This document shows positions 10,901 through 25,900 of a DNA stretch of 64,000 nt, piece by piece (within the stretch, counting starts at the first letter, position 1; the number at the start of each line of letters is the position of its first letter). This stretch comes from Cryptomeria japonica. Lineage: Eukaryota; Streptophyta; Pinopsida; Cupressales; Cupressaceae. The stretch lies in the NCBI RefSeq assembly GCF_030272615.1, contig NC_081409.1:206567190-206631189 (forward strand), given 5' to 3'. The notes under the pieces are model-generated. The model was not told the origin of the DNA, did not search any database, and saw only the letters and a list, made by a program, of their open reading frames with translations. The position numbers and the translations under genes are program-made.

Positions 10901-13900
10901 AGAACATAGTCCAGCAGGTGCTACAAACAACCATACCCATCAAGGTGGTAGACCTTCTTCAAACTATGCTGCAACTGAGAATGGCAATTGCCAACACAAT
11001 CAATGACGACACAATCTTCCAAAAACAATGTAAGCCACACGAGGAGGAACTGACGGGAAAACCATCAGCCGAAGGGAATGAATCCAATGATCCAATGTTG
11101 TTGACGGTGAGCATCGGGAGGAAGCCGACGGTCATCGAGATGGAATTAATGGGAAAGAAGTTGACAAACACCATTGTCGATGGAGGCTCGGGAGTAAATG
11201 TACTGCCAGAAGACACATGGAAATGTCTGGGGAAGCCGAAGCTTTGGCCGCCAACCTTCCACTTGGTAGGTGCCAACCACCACGACATCCAACCGTTGGG
11301 AACATTGATGGCACAAAAAGTAATGATTGGGATACAACAATTTTTCTTGGACTTTGTAGTTATCTGGTTACAGAAGAAGGCATACGATGCACTCCTCGAG
11401 AGGGGATGGTTGGATGCTGCCAAGGCAAATCATAACTGGAAGCAAAACACACTCTCGATCGAGAGTGACAGGAGGAAGCACGTCATTGACTTGAGGAACC
11501 AGGTGGTGAGTGAAAAACTGGCACCCTTGAACTCTAAGTCTGAGGGTGGAGAGTTAGGCATGGACGGAGGAAGGAAAGGCATGAAACCCAACGATGAAGG
11601 GGTGCTCAAACTAGAAGATTACTCTGAAGATGAGATGAGTTCTCTTAATGGATTATTCCACTGGTAGATGGAGGATTATGAAGTTTTCCACCCCGACTGT
11701 AACATGCTACAAATTGGCCAAATTGAGGAAGTACAAAGTCCGGCGTATGATATTCATCTGTGCACATCCAACGTTGGTGTGTCTGGGCTGTACGAACAGT
11801 TACCAAGTGAGCATGTACCGTATGAACAAAGATCGCCGAGTGGGAATGGGGAAGTATCTAAGGTGTATGAAAAAAATTCACAGGGCGAGGATCTAAAATG
11901 GGATGCTGTAGAGCCTGATGGAGATGCCCCGAAGAAGTTAATACTATACGCTAAACAGTTCACATCAACTGAAAGTAATTCAATCGTATGGTTCAGAGCA
12001 GACAAGAGCAAGTTGGCTCCTGAGAGTCCCGGTTGCGTCGACGTGATGACGTTACCACACGAAGCTAAGAGCCCCAGCTACACCGTACAAACTAGAGAAG
12101 CCAAGTGCTAGTGATCCGTACAGTCAAGGGAGAGTCGGGGAATCAAACTTGACAGCAGGACAAAATCGAGAGAGGGAAGGAACATTCCCATCCAGCCACA
12201 GGTGAAGTTGAATCCGTACGGTGCAGGTGAAGAAGCAGAAATACCATACATTGTACGATCAACAAGTACGATCGACACACAGGAGCAAAGCAAGGCGAGG
12301 AGTCTGTACGGCGTACAACGGAGCACCATTCCGTATGGCGTAGCTCACCCGTACGGCGTACCTAGTTCAATCAACCCATATGGCATAGCTCATCCACCCA
12401 TTCCGTACGGCGTAGTCCATTCATTCGACCCATACAACGTACGGCATAAACTACATAGAGAAAAGGGTACAGTGTATGGTGAAACCGTACGGCGGATATG
12501 GCACAAGAGGCATTGTACGACATACATGGAAGTCGTACGGACATCGTACGGTATATAGGGATGCAATCAAGGAGAGGTCATTCAACCACGCTACATGTAC
12601 GGCAACCAAAGGCGGAGACCGTACGGCAACCAAGAAAAATCCGTACTGACCACAGGAGGAATACCGTACGGTCAAGGAAGCAATATATCAAAAACTCGAA
12701 GGCATCAGCTTTGAGTTGGATGAAGGGAGTCTCAAGCCACACACCTATGCATCGTACAACCAAGAGAGAAGCACAAGTCTGTACGAAAGAACAAGTCTAT
12801 ACGCAAGGAGGATAAGCCCATATGGAAGGAGAACAAGTCAGAAAACACAATTCCCGTACGGGAGAATGCACCTTGATCAGAATTTTGACTTCATTGGCCT
12901 CGTTCTTGACATCTTAAAAAAGCAAAAAATTGATGCACGCCATGGAGTTCCGTGTGGGTTTGAAGGTTGTAATTTGGTGTTGGGGCGTTGTCCCAAACCC
13001 CATTTGATTTGGCAGGTACACTACAAGTTGGGGTTGTCCAGTCGAAGTCGTTGTTTGTCATTAGTCTTCCCGAATATTACTTGATGTTTGCTTGTCATCT
13101 AGAAGACGACTTTTTCTTTTGGGGGGGATGATGTTGTCAGCATAAATTGCCTATTGTTATGTTTGATAATATTTGTTATCCGACAAGGTATTAATTAATT
13201 GTATTGAGTGGGTTGTCAGTCTCGGGTGGTTATGTGTCGGTTGGTTGACGGTTGTGTACCTCTCGGTAACCGTTGGGTCCTTTAAATATGTTGTGTACTG
13301 TCAAGGAAGGGGGATGGTGTTGTTGGATCTAGTGTAATCCTTGACCGACCATCTTTGGTCTCTTCTCTGTAATAATTGAATGTGCGAATAAAGATATATT
13401 TTCTGTCGTGTCTGGTATGCATTGTCATGTACATTATTATTTCCTGTATTTAATTTACCAGTTGTACTAGTAAGCAATGGCCTTAACAAGCATTGTAAAC
13501 ACATGTTGATAGTCACTTCAAACAAATAAATGAACATGGAACCAGACTATCAATGCTCTTGAAACAAGATGATGCAAAGCATATGGAATATTGAAATGTT
13601 TTTTTAATGAACTGCCAATCTTAGCCTTTTAAACATTTTGTTATGACAATTTACTAATTATCCAGCCTTCCAATAAGCAAAAAAAAATCTAAAGCACTTT
13701 TTGGTGCCATCCAGTTTGCTTAGCTGAACATAGATAACAACAAAAGTAGTTTTCTCAACCAAAGATGAAGATAATCAATTACAAGTAAAGGATTTTGAAA
13801 ATATCAATCTTAAACATATCTGAAAAGAATCTTTGTGACTAAAATATTGTTAATTGCAACTGACAAGATGAATAATAAATTTACATTGTTACAATAGCCA

Positions 13901-16900
13901 TAAAATTTGCTCTAGATATATAGATGACAACAAAAGTAGTTTTCTCAACCAAAGTTAAAGATAATCAAATACAAGTAAAAGATTTTGAAAATATTAAACT
14001 TAAAAACATCTGTGACTAAATATTATAGTTAATTACTTGGCAAGATGAATAATAAACTTAAATTTTTACAATTGCTCATAAATGAGATGGGATCCAATAT
14101 ATTAGCAAGGAACTACTTCAAAGTTCAAACAATTGGATTTTACATTTTAAATATATCTTAAAAAAAATTGTGACTAAAAATTACTATCAATTACAATTTG
14201 ACAAGATGAATAATAAACTTACATTTTACAATTAGTTCATAAATGAGGTAGGATCCTATTTGCTCGCAAGGCACTACTTCAAACAATCAGATTTGTATTT
14301 ATAGTTGGATTGCAGTTTTCTCTCATCCTAGGCTAAAAACGTAAGCTGCCAATGCATATATACATACAGAAAGTACTACATTATTCTTGAATTAGATTTC
14401 AATCATTAGAAATCATAGCTCAAATTTATGTGACCAAAGATCTAAAATTTATACTGCCTAAATGTAGTCATTTCAGTGTTCAAAACAGGACATTATTTTA
14501 ATAACAAGCACGATAGCAAACAGATATTAAATGCATATACACACATAACTCATATTAGAATATTTAATTATATTTTAGTCACCTATATCTAGTTCCTTGT
14601 TTAATGGTCATTTAGCTTTTCTTTTTTAGTAAATTAGCTTTTTAGTAGTTCACTTTAAACGACTTGTTCTTAATTTAGAACGTTGTCCTTGTAATCTCTT
14701 TATATACATTTGTATATTGTTGAATAGATCATCCGATTATTCAATTTATTTTTCATGGTATCAAAGCGGGTCGATGGGATTCTTTAAAGTTTGGTGAATT
14801 TTTTAATAAAAATTCATGGTCTTCTTTCTGGAATATTTTCCAGATTTTTTTTTATTGTTTTTTTATAAAAAAACGATTTTGCTTTTTTCAAGGCTTTTTG
14901 AGGGTTTCGAGGGTTTCTAGTTCGTGGGCGAATTTCTTTGTGTTGGGCAGCAATTCATGTTTTTTTTAGGGTTCTAGAGATTTTCGGGCCTACAACCTGG
15001 AGGTTTTTTTTTTCAGATTCTTGGTGGGTTTTTCAAGACCTCAACTGGGTCATCATCAGATTTTTTTGGGTGCATCGTTTTCCGTACCTTAATTTTTGAG
15101 CCGTCGGATTTGCATTCTGATTTCAGATTCTTGGTGGGTTTTTCGAGAGCTTTTCTGGGTTGGTCTCAGATTTTTGTGGGTTTTAAGTTTGAAGAAATTT
15201 TTAATTTCTGAGTTTCTTCCAAACCTCGAAATTCGCACCTTAGAATTCGTGCCAGAATTCTCCTCCAGGGTTTCAAATTTTTTGTGTAGCTGCTTCTATT
15301 CTAATTTTTGAATCAGATTCTTCTGTCTCATGCTTTCACTAGGTTGACCTCCTTCAACCTCCATTTTTGTGATGGCATCTTTGACCAACATCATGTTGGA
15401 ACACAGTCAAAAGTTCAACAACTGCCACAACACTTGGAAACAGTGCATGTTCACGATATCTGGATATCGTTGCCTTGATCAGATTGATTTAGGCCAGACC
15501 TCGTCTTACAGGTCCCAAGGTTTTCACGAAAATTGTCTGTCAGTTTTCTGATTTTTTCCACAAAAAATCATGGGAGGGTTTTCACAATTTTTTCCTCAAA
15601 ATTGTTCGTAGGGTTTATAATTTTCCCTTAAAAATTATCTCATCTGTAATTCGAGATATTCGCGTAAGATTTTAATTATCTGGGTTTTACCCTTTTTTTC
15701 CACAAAAATCGATAATTTGTAACCTTAGATTTCTTGGTTTTTCAATTTTCTCCTCAAAATCCTAAATTCTCTTTTCGAGGGTTCCTATTTCAGGGTTTGA
15801 CGGTTTTTTCCTCAAAATCGTGCTTTGTTGCAGTTAGTTTGGGTCGCACCTGCCAGGGCGAACATCTACAACCATGGTATCTTGCAGTCAGTTTTGGAGT
15901 TGGTACTCTTCTGCAAAAGGGTTTGCCATTTTTTCCTCAAAATCATGGTTTCAAGTTTTAGTTTGGTTACCCAACATCAGGTTGGATGGATTCTGGTATT
16001 CTTGGTCATTAACATTTTTCAGATCCAAGGAGGGTCTCCACCACAGCAGAGTGTTCTTTTCATTTGTGATCAAAAGACGTACAATGTCTTATGTAGGGTA
16101 GTTAGTAGATAAAATGACCATTACGGGAGGGTATTAGAATATTTAATTATATTTTAGTCACCTATATTTAGTTCCTTGTTTAATGGTCATTTAGCTTTTT
16201 CTTTTTAGTTAAGAAGCTTTTAAGCTTTATTTAGCATTTAGCTTTTTAGTAGTTCACTTTAAACGACTTGTTCTTAATTTAGAACGTCGTCCTTGTAATC
16301 TTTTTATATACATTTGTATATTGTTGAATAGATCATCTGATTATTGAATCATTCATTCAATTTATTTTTCAACTCATTCCATCGCCAATGTAACTCTGCA
16401 CACACATATGCCTGTATTTTAAGACTTGACTAGACTTTTAATGCACAGGGCTGGTGGTACACCAACAAGAATTACAAGAAACTATACCAACAAAACTTTT
16501 AAAAATTAGGTTTTATAAAGCTTTTTAAGAGTAAAGAAATCACACTTATAGGTTCTTAATTCGCAGAATCATTAGGATGTATGTCAGCATATAGGCTCTT
16601 CTGTAGTTAACTCACCTCCCATGTTATTAATTGTATGCATATTTATAAGTGGTTGAGACCCTGCCTATCATTATCATACTCTATTCTTCTCTTAAGTGTG
16701 TTGTGTTTTGGAAATTCCACCCCAATATTCATACGGATATGCTGTATCAATTTGGTAACTCTGCTGTTTAATTTAGGAATATATTTAAATACAAATTACT
16801 TTAATGCAGCATTCAATACTATTTCTTTCATAGAAGACTTAAGGATATGACGTGTTTAAGAAAAGACTATATTTAGCAGATTTGAATTAATCATATCTCA

Positions 16901-19900
16901 TTGGGAATCAATCATGATTAAGTATGAATAATATATTAAGTTATGCATAGTCATTATAAATATACAAGATGTTTCTTTAGATAATATTTAAATAATATTT
17001 GCATCATAAGAATACACCCTTGTGGAGGGGTATGGAATGTGATGGAGGGGTAATGAGGGGCTCGCAAGTAAGCCATCCTAGGATGACCAAAGTGGCATCA
17101 AGAGCTGGGATGGCCCTTACACAGAGGAGTCGAGGAGCCCGATCACATTCTCTACCCATTCCCCCACAAGGCATGATAATATGGGAAGAAGCGGCCCTGA
17201 CAGGCAAGCAAGTGTGGGCCACCAAGTGGAACAAGAAGGTTGTAGAAGGCAACCTTTCTTGGGCTTGGTGTAGAAATGGCTCCAAGCAAACCTTTATGTC
17301 TCCTTCCTTCCAACTCTCCGTGTTATAAAACTTAGTATTTGATCTAACCCTAACAATAAGATAAATATGTATTTGCATTTGTTCTTATGCTTATATGCAA
17401 GGTCTACATACAAGAGTTCAATTTGTTAGCAAGTTGATTAGTTGGTAAGTTCAATCCCTAACCCTTAATTGTGTAATTTATGTTTATAGGTAAAGGTTAG
17501 TGCAATTTGGGAAGGGGACATTACAATGTGACAACAAACAACATCTTGACATACACATTGTAAGTTCACCACAACATGCAGTATTTTTAGAGTGGTGCAT
17601 GAAGTTGTTGCAATGCAACATTTTGTTGAGACCTTAATTGGAGGCACAACAAAATGGTTTGACCATCTTGCAACGAGCTCAATCACTAGTTCGGAAATCA
17701 TGCAAGAGAAGTTTTTGTCATGCTTCAAAGTGGGTAAAGATGGTCACATTCTCTTTGCACAATTGTCCAATGTGATGAAGGAAAGAAATGAGCTAATGTA
17801 GGAATTTATTTCAATATTTGATTGCCTTGTTGAGAAGATTAGTGCTACTTTGAAACCCTCTCCAAAATTCCTCGAGTTGTTTTATAAATTCACTTCCATT
17901 AGAGATCACATTAATGATCAAGTCTAGTGTGATTGATGGTGATGCAGTCATGGATGGAGGGTCTAGGGGTAAGCCTATCCAACTGTGTAACCTGGAGTTA
18001 ACACAATGGAATTATCATGAACAAGAAAGAAATTTTCATTGATTCAAAACATCAAAATTATTAAAAAATACTTATTTGATTGCCACTATAGGTCAAAATT
18101 GGCTCGTAGGCTTCTTACAAGCTTACATACCAGATTTGGCTTGAAATATAGAATTTTATGACTACGTGGACTCTATTGTCTTCTAGCTTACTAATTGACT
18201 ATCTATCCATTTCTACCAAAGATTGATTGCTTCCCATGCATGTGATAGATGTTATAATATCAACCCAAAGTCTTAGGAATGCTCCATATCCACCACAAGG
18301 TGACGCAAAACCTGATGCTTTGTGAAACATTTAGGTTGCCCTAATTCTAATGGTGAAGTTCCAAGAGTGAACGAAATATACTACGGTCCCATTTGGGGGT
18401 TGCTTTGATCCCATTCTTCCCTATGATGTGTCGAGTTAGATGTTGTAAGGTAAGGAAAGGTTTTACACCACCCATAACTCTTGTCGGCAATAACTTCTCA
18501 AAAATTGATCCAAATGTCCTAATTCCTAAATATGTTGTGCATGTGTTATTGTGATGTCTACTTCTCTACCATCAATCAAATTGATGTATTGCAATAAAAT
18601 GCAGTAAGATTATTTGGGATGCTCCTACATCAAATGAACTACAAAAAGCTTGGAAGTGAATGGTTAAGCTCAAAAAAATGATTACCATTGCAAAAACCAA
18701 AAGAGACTGCATCTAGCCGATGGTTTGAAATTCAACTAACCTTCTCTTAGAAAGAGTGGTGATTGACATAAAAAAGATGAAGAGATAGTTTCAAAAAAAT
18801 GCTCTTGTTCAACAATATCAAGGGCATCCTCAAAGAAATGGCAAGAATGACGATTTTAAATTATCTCTTCCACTTGCAAGGCTTGCCTTAGAGGCACCCC
18901 CTGTGCACAACATTTTCAACTTTTGTTCTTTCCATAAAACAAGATCATGATGCTATATATTGTTTGGAAATGCATCACATTGTAGGTAATTACTATTTCT
19001 AAGTTGAATCATCCACAGGTGCAAGTCGCCTTCAACATCTTCAAGTTGAGCCCCATGTTGACCCTATGATAGGATATTTCAATATGGATCCAGACATGCT
19101 AAACAAGTGAATAATTTACACAACAAAGAGTTCAATGACTAGAGTCATAGAGTTGAGAAAGAGCATGTAGCAAAAAAGAGGAAAGTGCATGAAGAGAATC
19201 CATGGAAAGGCCCACTATCAATATCCTATTCTCAAGAGTCCATCTTTGCCCCTTCATTGAAAACTCATGGAGAAGAGTTGAATTTCCATCTATTTTCCAA
19301 GCATTGCTCAATTTCTATGAGAAAGGACCATCAATTGAAGAAGAACCACCTTTGATGTTGGACATTGAAAGTACTACACAAGTATATCATCTATTTTATG
19401 AGGATAAGATCTCACAAGAGCTTGCAAAGAAAAATAATGAACCAAATGTTCCTACTGGGCAAGAAAGCAATGACTACACCAAAGATGAAAATACATCAAA
19501 TGATTTCTTCTTTGCATTTGAAGGATTGTTTTAAGAACTTGCATAGGACAACATTGAGGAAAGTCAAATCACTCAAGCTCTCAAGTACTATCTAGTGAAG
19601 GGAGATAAAATTAAATACTAATGGTTGACATTATCCTTCATGATATTAAGGAAAGATTAAACAATGCGAAAGAGGAAGCATGCCTAGTTGAGTTGTGTCC
19701 AATCTGCAAATTCAATAGATTCTAGCCAAGCTTATCTAATCATAATGCCTAGTTGACTAGGAACTAGAAGCCTATCCTTCAACAAGGTATTGATATTTAT
19801 CCCAACATAAGGGTTTTTTCATTGAGGTGTGAATCCAAAAAGGATAGAGATTTTCTTCTTGAGAGGAACTAGTTTTGGGGCAAGAAAGCTCTTTTAATAA

Positions 19901-22900
19901 AACATGTTATCCATTTCTATCCTATTGTGATATCCTTCTTGGCTGATTTGGGTTTGGTTGCCATACTTGGCTTTGCAGTTTTGGATTGGTTCTAGCTTCA
20001 AAGTTGTTGGTGACTCTTTAGGCAATTTGTTGGCTATATCTTCCAAAACTACTACTCTCTTGTCCCTACCAACACTCATATCCAAGTTAAGTAACACTGG
20101 TTGAAAGGGCTTCTAGTGAAATGTGGCTCCAAGTGAAATATTGAATTCGAAAATTACTCAATTATGAGGCAATAGCCTTTAGGTATAAAAAATGTTGTAG
20201 TCTTGGGCATATGTCGAATGGTTGCACAAGATGTAAGCAAAAGAATCTATGTCAAGTTACCTAGCACAAGGATGCAAAGCCGCATTATTTATTGCTTCAA
20301 GATCATTCTAGTTTGGCTCCTCAGGAAGTCCCCATGGCTCTTGTGGTGAAGTCTATTTCATTTATAGAGACTACTTCCACTTCTTCCACAAGTGGTCCTT
20401 TAGTTGCTGATATGAGTGTGCCCTTCCTACATCTAGTCTTGTCTCCAAGAATCTGACCACAACTACTAAGGTCAATCGATGTTCATAGTGCATAGACCCA
20501 TATGATAGGGTGGCAGCTACTTATTCTGTCTTAGGGCTTTCTTTGGTCCCTCATGTGTTAACTTTGGACTTATTTCCTCCTTTTGATTTACAGCCCTCTA
20601 CAAATGCTTTACTAGCTTCCTGTTTGCCTTCTTGAAAAAAGGACCATAGATGGAACACTCGCAGAGTGCTCGGCGAGTTTCAAAAACTCACCGAGTTTTT
20701 GAGCTCTGCGAGTTTTTATGACTTTAACTCGCAGCAAAAACTCGCCGAGTTTCTTTGAAAAACTTGGCTAGATTTAAAAAAGAGGCCCAAACATATCAAA
20801 AAATTATCAATTTTTTGTTTTTTCAAGTCAGTTTCATTCTCTTCATCAAAATATACACATGAAATATAACATTTAAGTAGCGATGCCCCTTGACCCCAAC
20901 TTGGGGGCGCTACCCCCAAACCCCCGTCGAAAAATATAGGGGGAAACTACGCTGTAGGAAGTAGAGAAAATTTAACCTCCGAGTCTGATTAGGCTCCATA
21001 TAACAACATAATTAGCATTGAAGAAATCTTGGTATTATACATTTTAGAGTTGAAAGTTTGAAACTATGAGTATGAATGATGAAATTTCAAATATTGTGCG
21101 TTTGTAGATCTCCACCAAGATCTAGACCTATCTCTCTACCCCTCTTTTTCTCACCCTCACACCCCGGCGAGGGGTGCTACTTTCAACCTAATTTTAATTT
21201 GCAAATGCTTGGTGGCAAAAAGTTGGGGTGGAAATACCCCAAATCTAAAAAAAATTGCCCTCAGAAACTTATGTCAACCTTGTAGTTCATCCAGTTGTGA
21301 GAACAATTAGAGCTTGTTTGAAGCCATCAACACGAAGAAGAGGAGCAAGCTAGCTCAAAACACTTCAATGACCTTGTCTTTGTGCAATATAATCTTCAAT
21401 TGCGCATAAGGAAGGTAGAGGAAGTAGCAGGTGGTCCACTTGACTTGGATGATATAGATCCTTACAGTGATTGGACATCACAGGAGCAGCCTCCATTGTT
21501 TTTTGAGGATGACGACACTGATTTGGAGAGGCAAGCTATGGAGGAGGAGGGGGGTAGATTTGGTTTCACGTTGGATGACATTGAGGAGGAAGAGGATGAG
21601 GATGAGGAGTCATTGCCAGTGCCACGAGCAGGTGGAGACATAGCTTCATCTAGGATGGAGGATGAGCCAGCCGTACCGAGCGAGGAGGCACAGTCACGCC
21701 CACTACAGACTTCTAGGACTAGACCCTCTAGTTTTACCTCTCCTCTAGTTTTAGCTAGAGCTGGGAAGAGGAAGTTGTAATTGTAATTTGTAATGATGTA
21801 TTTACTTTCGGTTGTACATAAACTATTTACTATTTTGCTTCCAGCCATCAGCATTCCTCATGAGGATGCGATTTTGTAGACACTACGCATTTAAATATAT
21901 CTAGAATCAGCTTGTTTCTTTTGTGTTGTCATTTATTGACTCATTGGATGCATCTTCTCATTAAATTTTGCAAAAAAAATGCATTTTTTATTAAAATTAA
22001 GCGTGTTTTTACGTTGCCGAGTTTTTCCGAGTTTTTTTCTCAGGGGCTTGGCAAGTCGAGCCGAGTCGCGAGTAGTCCAACTATGAATAGGACCTTCATC
22101 CTTGTTGGTGAGGCTTCTCAAGTTGATAAGTGTTCTTCACCACCCTTGCTTCTTCTGTTTGCATCCCCTTGTGTGTGAGCTTTGGCTCCAAATCTTTTGA
22201 TCTTGGGCTCTCTATCTGGTTCATGTCAAAATGTGGCTTTTGACCTTGAAGAGGATTCCCAAAAGAGGATGTTTGGAGTTTGGACTGCTATCTCATACAT
22301 GAAATTTGTATATAAAAGTAAAGCTTCCTATCAAATATTGCTAAAATCACATATGAAAAATAGATTAGCTAGCAAATTGTGTGTTGATTAATTGACTGAG
22401 CAGATCATGCAGTGCTTTCTCTTTGTTATCTCTTTGAATATCAGAGTGAGCCTCAATAGAATTGCATCTATCAATCAAAAATGAAATTGACTCTTTAGTA
22501 AAAAGGCATGGTGCCATTAAATTTATACTCAACATTATTAATTCATCATTCTTCCTCACCTTTCCCCATGAGGTTTTTCTTCTTGAAAGCTCCACATTGT
22601 TAAAAAATATGGAATTAAATATGATTCTCATCCACAAACAAATATAATTTTACACAAAGATGGTTATTAGACAAAATTTTAGAATCATTATAAAATGCTG
22701 ATTAAGATTTACAGAAATATATGCATCTGAGAACTATAATACTCGTTATGCATGCACAATTGACAGTATGCACCCTAATGTTAAGGAAATCTTCCATTGG
22801 AAACTTGACTCACTAGCTCATGGTTCCAACCAACTTACCATATATCTGCAACCTACTATCAATAAAAAGGGCTCATTTCAAATGATTCCTCTCCAACTTA

Positions 22901-25900
22901 TCTCTTTCTAGGGAGCATACAAAATGCCCTCTTACACCAGTAGAAATAAATAATATATCCAGTGTTTCATGACGGATCATCTTAAACCGGAGGCAGCAAA
23001 GAATCTCCCTAGGGGATACACAATGAACCCTCTTAGACGAGAGAAACGATGAATTTCGCACGAGGCTACACAATGATTCTACTTAGACTAAAGGTAACAA
23101 AGAATCTTTCCAGAAGATACACAAAAGATATTTTTAGACCAGAGGCAATAAAGAGTGCAAGGCAGACTATCCAAGACCAGAAGACAAACAAGACGCTTCA
23201 TCAAATTACAATAACAAAACTAATCAAATGGAGTTTCATACATCACTAATTGGGCCAGCACAATATCATAGTTTTCGTGATTATAATCAGGTTTATAGAA
23301 TATACATGTAAGACCTGAAATAACAAAGAGAAATAATCTGTAATGGTCATCATGCCCAATTTATTTTTCTGTAAAACTGAAATGGCTTAGCTTCAGTCTA
23401 ACAAGAATGCTAGAAATCTCAATAATTCAGTTAAGGAGACATGAAAATAAGCCTTCATATTGTTTTGAGTAAATACCAAGGAAAGAACTTGGTAAAAACC
23501 AGCAATCCATAAAAATCCTTCAACTGCTTAGGGTCTGCAAATAAGTGAATGTAATGTAGCATTAACTAGCTGTAGTTTTGAGCAAGAACTTGTAATGTGC
23601 CAGTTTGGGATTTACCTCAATTTAGTCCAGAGACAACATTTCCGACTTAAAGTGAGAATTGTAATACATTTATAAACATAGTTTTATCGAATCTGAAGAC
23701 ATTTCATTATAATATTTAACTTAAAATTCTAAGAATAGTTTTGGAAGATAGAACTAATCTTCACAATCAATGCTATCAATTTTCTTCTTCAAGTTGCTCT
23801 ACAAATCTGGTATAGATCTGCAACAATGTTTTCTTCTATGATTTTCTATAATGCTGATCACAATTTTATCGCAAAGGAATCACAATCTCCTTATTCAAAT
23901 CCACACATCAGCTCCTCCTTCAATCTATTACTAATCCGATCACAATTCTGCTCCAAAGGATCTCAACTTATTCTAAATTCTCTGTTTATGGATTGCTCAA
24001 AAGAAATCTGTTGTCTTCTTCATAATCTCCTCTCACTCTTTTGGTGTATGCATTTTATCTTCCTTATTCTCCACATAGTTCGCACTTGCTTAAATATATT
24101 CTTTATTTTAATACTCCACACCCCCTCTTCAACCTCCTTTCTAATCTCTATATATATCTTCAACATACCCCTTCATAAGAGGTGTGGACTCTTTCCAAAG
24201 AGTCATCTCTATTAAAAACAAATTAAACTTTATTTTATATACTCTAAAGCAAATCACGCCTCTTGGAGAGCAAAACATATTTCTTGGGAATCACAACTTT
24301 CTGCTGTCTTGATTGCTGTACTATTAAACATAAACAGGTCATCTTTTCCCATGCTAATCGATGCATTTGCTGCCTTTATACTAATCGTTACCTTATATAT
24401 TAACTTGATCGCAATCTCTTGTTAATAAAGTAATGACTATTTATATTCACACATTTTAAGAAATGTAACTTCTCCATAAACAAACTCTTCTTTACTAATC
24501 ATAGTCAAACATTCCTTAATCTGATTGCTGATTGTCTATAGAAAGTCGCACACATTTAATTGCTGTTTGTTCTTAGTTTATGATTAATGTAAATTATTTC
24601 CAAGTCTGTTCCTTCAAACAAGTCGCTCCCCTTGGAAACTGATTTGCTACACATTATAATGAATAGAGTCGACTTCTTTTCATTAATTATTGTTTACATG
24701 TATCAACCTTTTATCATGATAATTACTGTTGTATATGAATTGTTTGTCTGAAACATCTCTTTGTGATCACTTATTGTCTCTAATTAGCTGTAATCACTAT
24801 TAAAAATCTTTTCATTTTCTAGGAGGTTCACCAACATAGTCGCTGCTTTAGATTGCTGAATAAATTGTCATCTTCAAGTTACTCAATCATGGATGAAGTC
24901 GGTAATGCTTCTTTGACAAATCTTTGCCGCCTTTCTATGTATATCATATCATTGCTCATAGTCAGCTCTATCATTTATCCGCCACCTTTGCTGTTCCTTG
25001 TAACATATTCGTTACTGCCTTCATTAATAAAAATCATTGCTGAAAAGTTGTCAAACCAAGAGCCTTCCTTGTTGTCGACTGTGGGTCTCTTTTTTTTTGA
25101 CATAGCAAAGAGTCGGAGATCTTCCACTAGGACTATAAAGTTGTAGTGGGATGGTGTGGCAGAGAACGTTGCATCTAACACAATTATTTCTGTTTTCTAA
25201 TATTGTGGTGGAGGAAGTATTTATATTTATATGTTGTCTTCATAGCTATAATCTTCATCATTCATAGAGTCATTTAACAAGACTATTTTATTGTTTTCTT
25301 CTTCATATATCTTGATAACTACTTTTCTCGCTCCCTGTGTGTGATATCCACTTAATAATTGTTGCTCATTCAGTCACGACTCAATTACATCTGTCACCCC
25401 TCCACTTCCTCTATCAAAGTGCTTCATATTCACCATTTAATAATCTTGATCATTCTTAATATATTGTCATCAAACCATTTGGTTCTAACTGCATCAACTT
25501 CGTTATAAAGATAATACAAGGAGCTTTCTCAATATTAACAATACTTGACAGAGTCTTGTTTGGGGACATCACAGAACTGCTACACAATAATGGTATTCAT
25601 CTCTATATAACTTGCAGTACCAAAAAACTAGGAAGATATGTTTGTGTTGTATGCAAGGATCTCAGATTTAAGTACTCAATGCATGGGTTAAGGTTGCATA
25701 TAGAACCTTAATTTTTAGGCTAAATGGCTCAAAACCAGAAAGGAATAATTTGATCTCATAGTCATGTTTAACAGAATATTTCCAATTGCAGAAACAAACC
25801 AGGTATGCTAAACAATAGGCTGAAACTCTTAAGATCTGAATCTTTTAGAAGTTGGATTACATTAAATAGCAGTGCATCCACGTAATCACATATCCAACTT

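Larger units (their letters stand above)
8893..13476 (+). mobile_element. LTR retrotransposon with gag and protease only, complete ends
   Basis: A full-length insertion: two 345-bp LTRs (8893-9237 and 13132-13476) and a perfect 5-bp target duplication ATGGC (8888-8892 and 13477-13481). The primer site starts just after the 5' LTR (TTTTGGCGCCATTGCC), and a purine tract with GGGGGGGATGA precedes the 3' LTR. The LTRs differ at roughly 22 positions by hand count (about 6%), so the insertion is moderately old. Inside are gag and a retropepsin-like protease but no reverse transcriptase, RNase H or integrase; it resembles TR-GAG-type non-autonomous elements that move with another element's enzymes. 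It sits in intron 2, antisense to the gene. Confidence 0.9.

Noticed and set aside
11132-11423. Overlapping minus-strand frames opposite the protease
   Set aside because: Shadows of the plus-strand gag-pro frame, which has the recognisable motifs.
16999-17328. 109-codon frame as a host exon
   Set aside because: Balanced composition but no family similarity that I recognise, a mirror frame on the other strand, and no role in the RING-CH gene, whose exons already join completely.
23826-24215. 129-codon plus-strand frame
   Set aside because: Composition reflects pyrimidine-rich DNA; no domain, no codon bias and no splice context.
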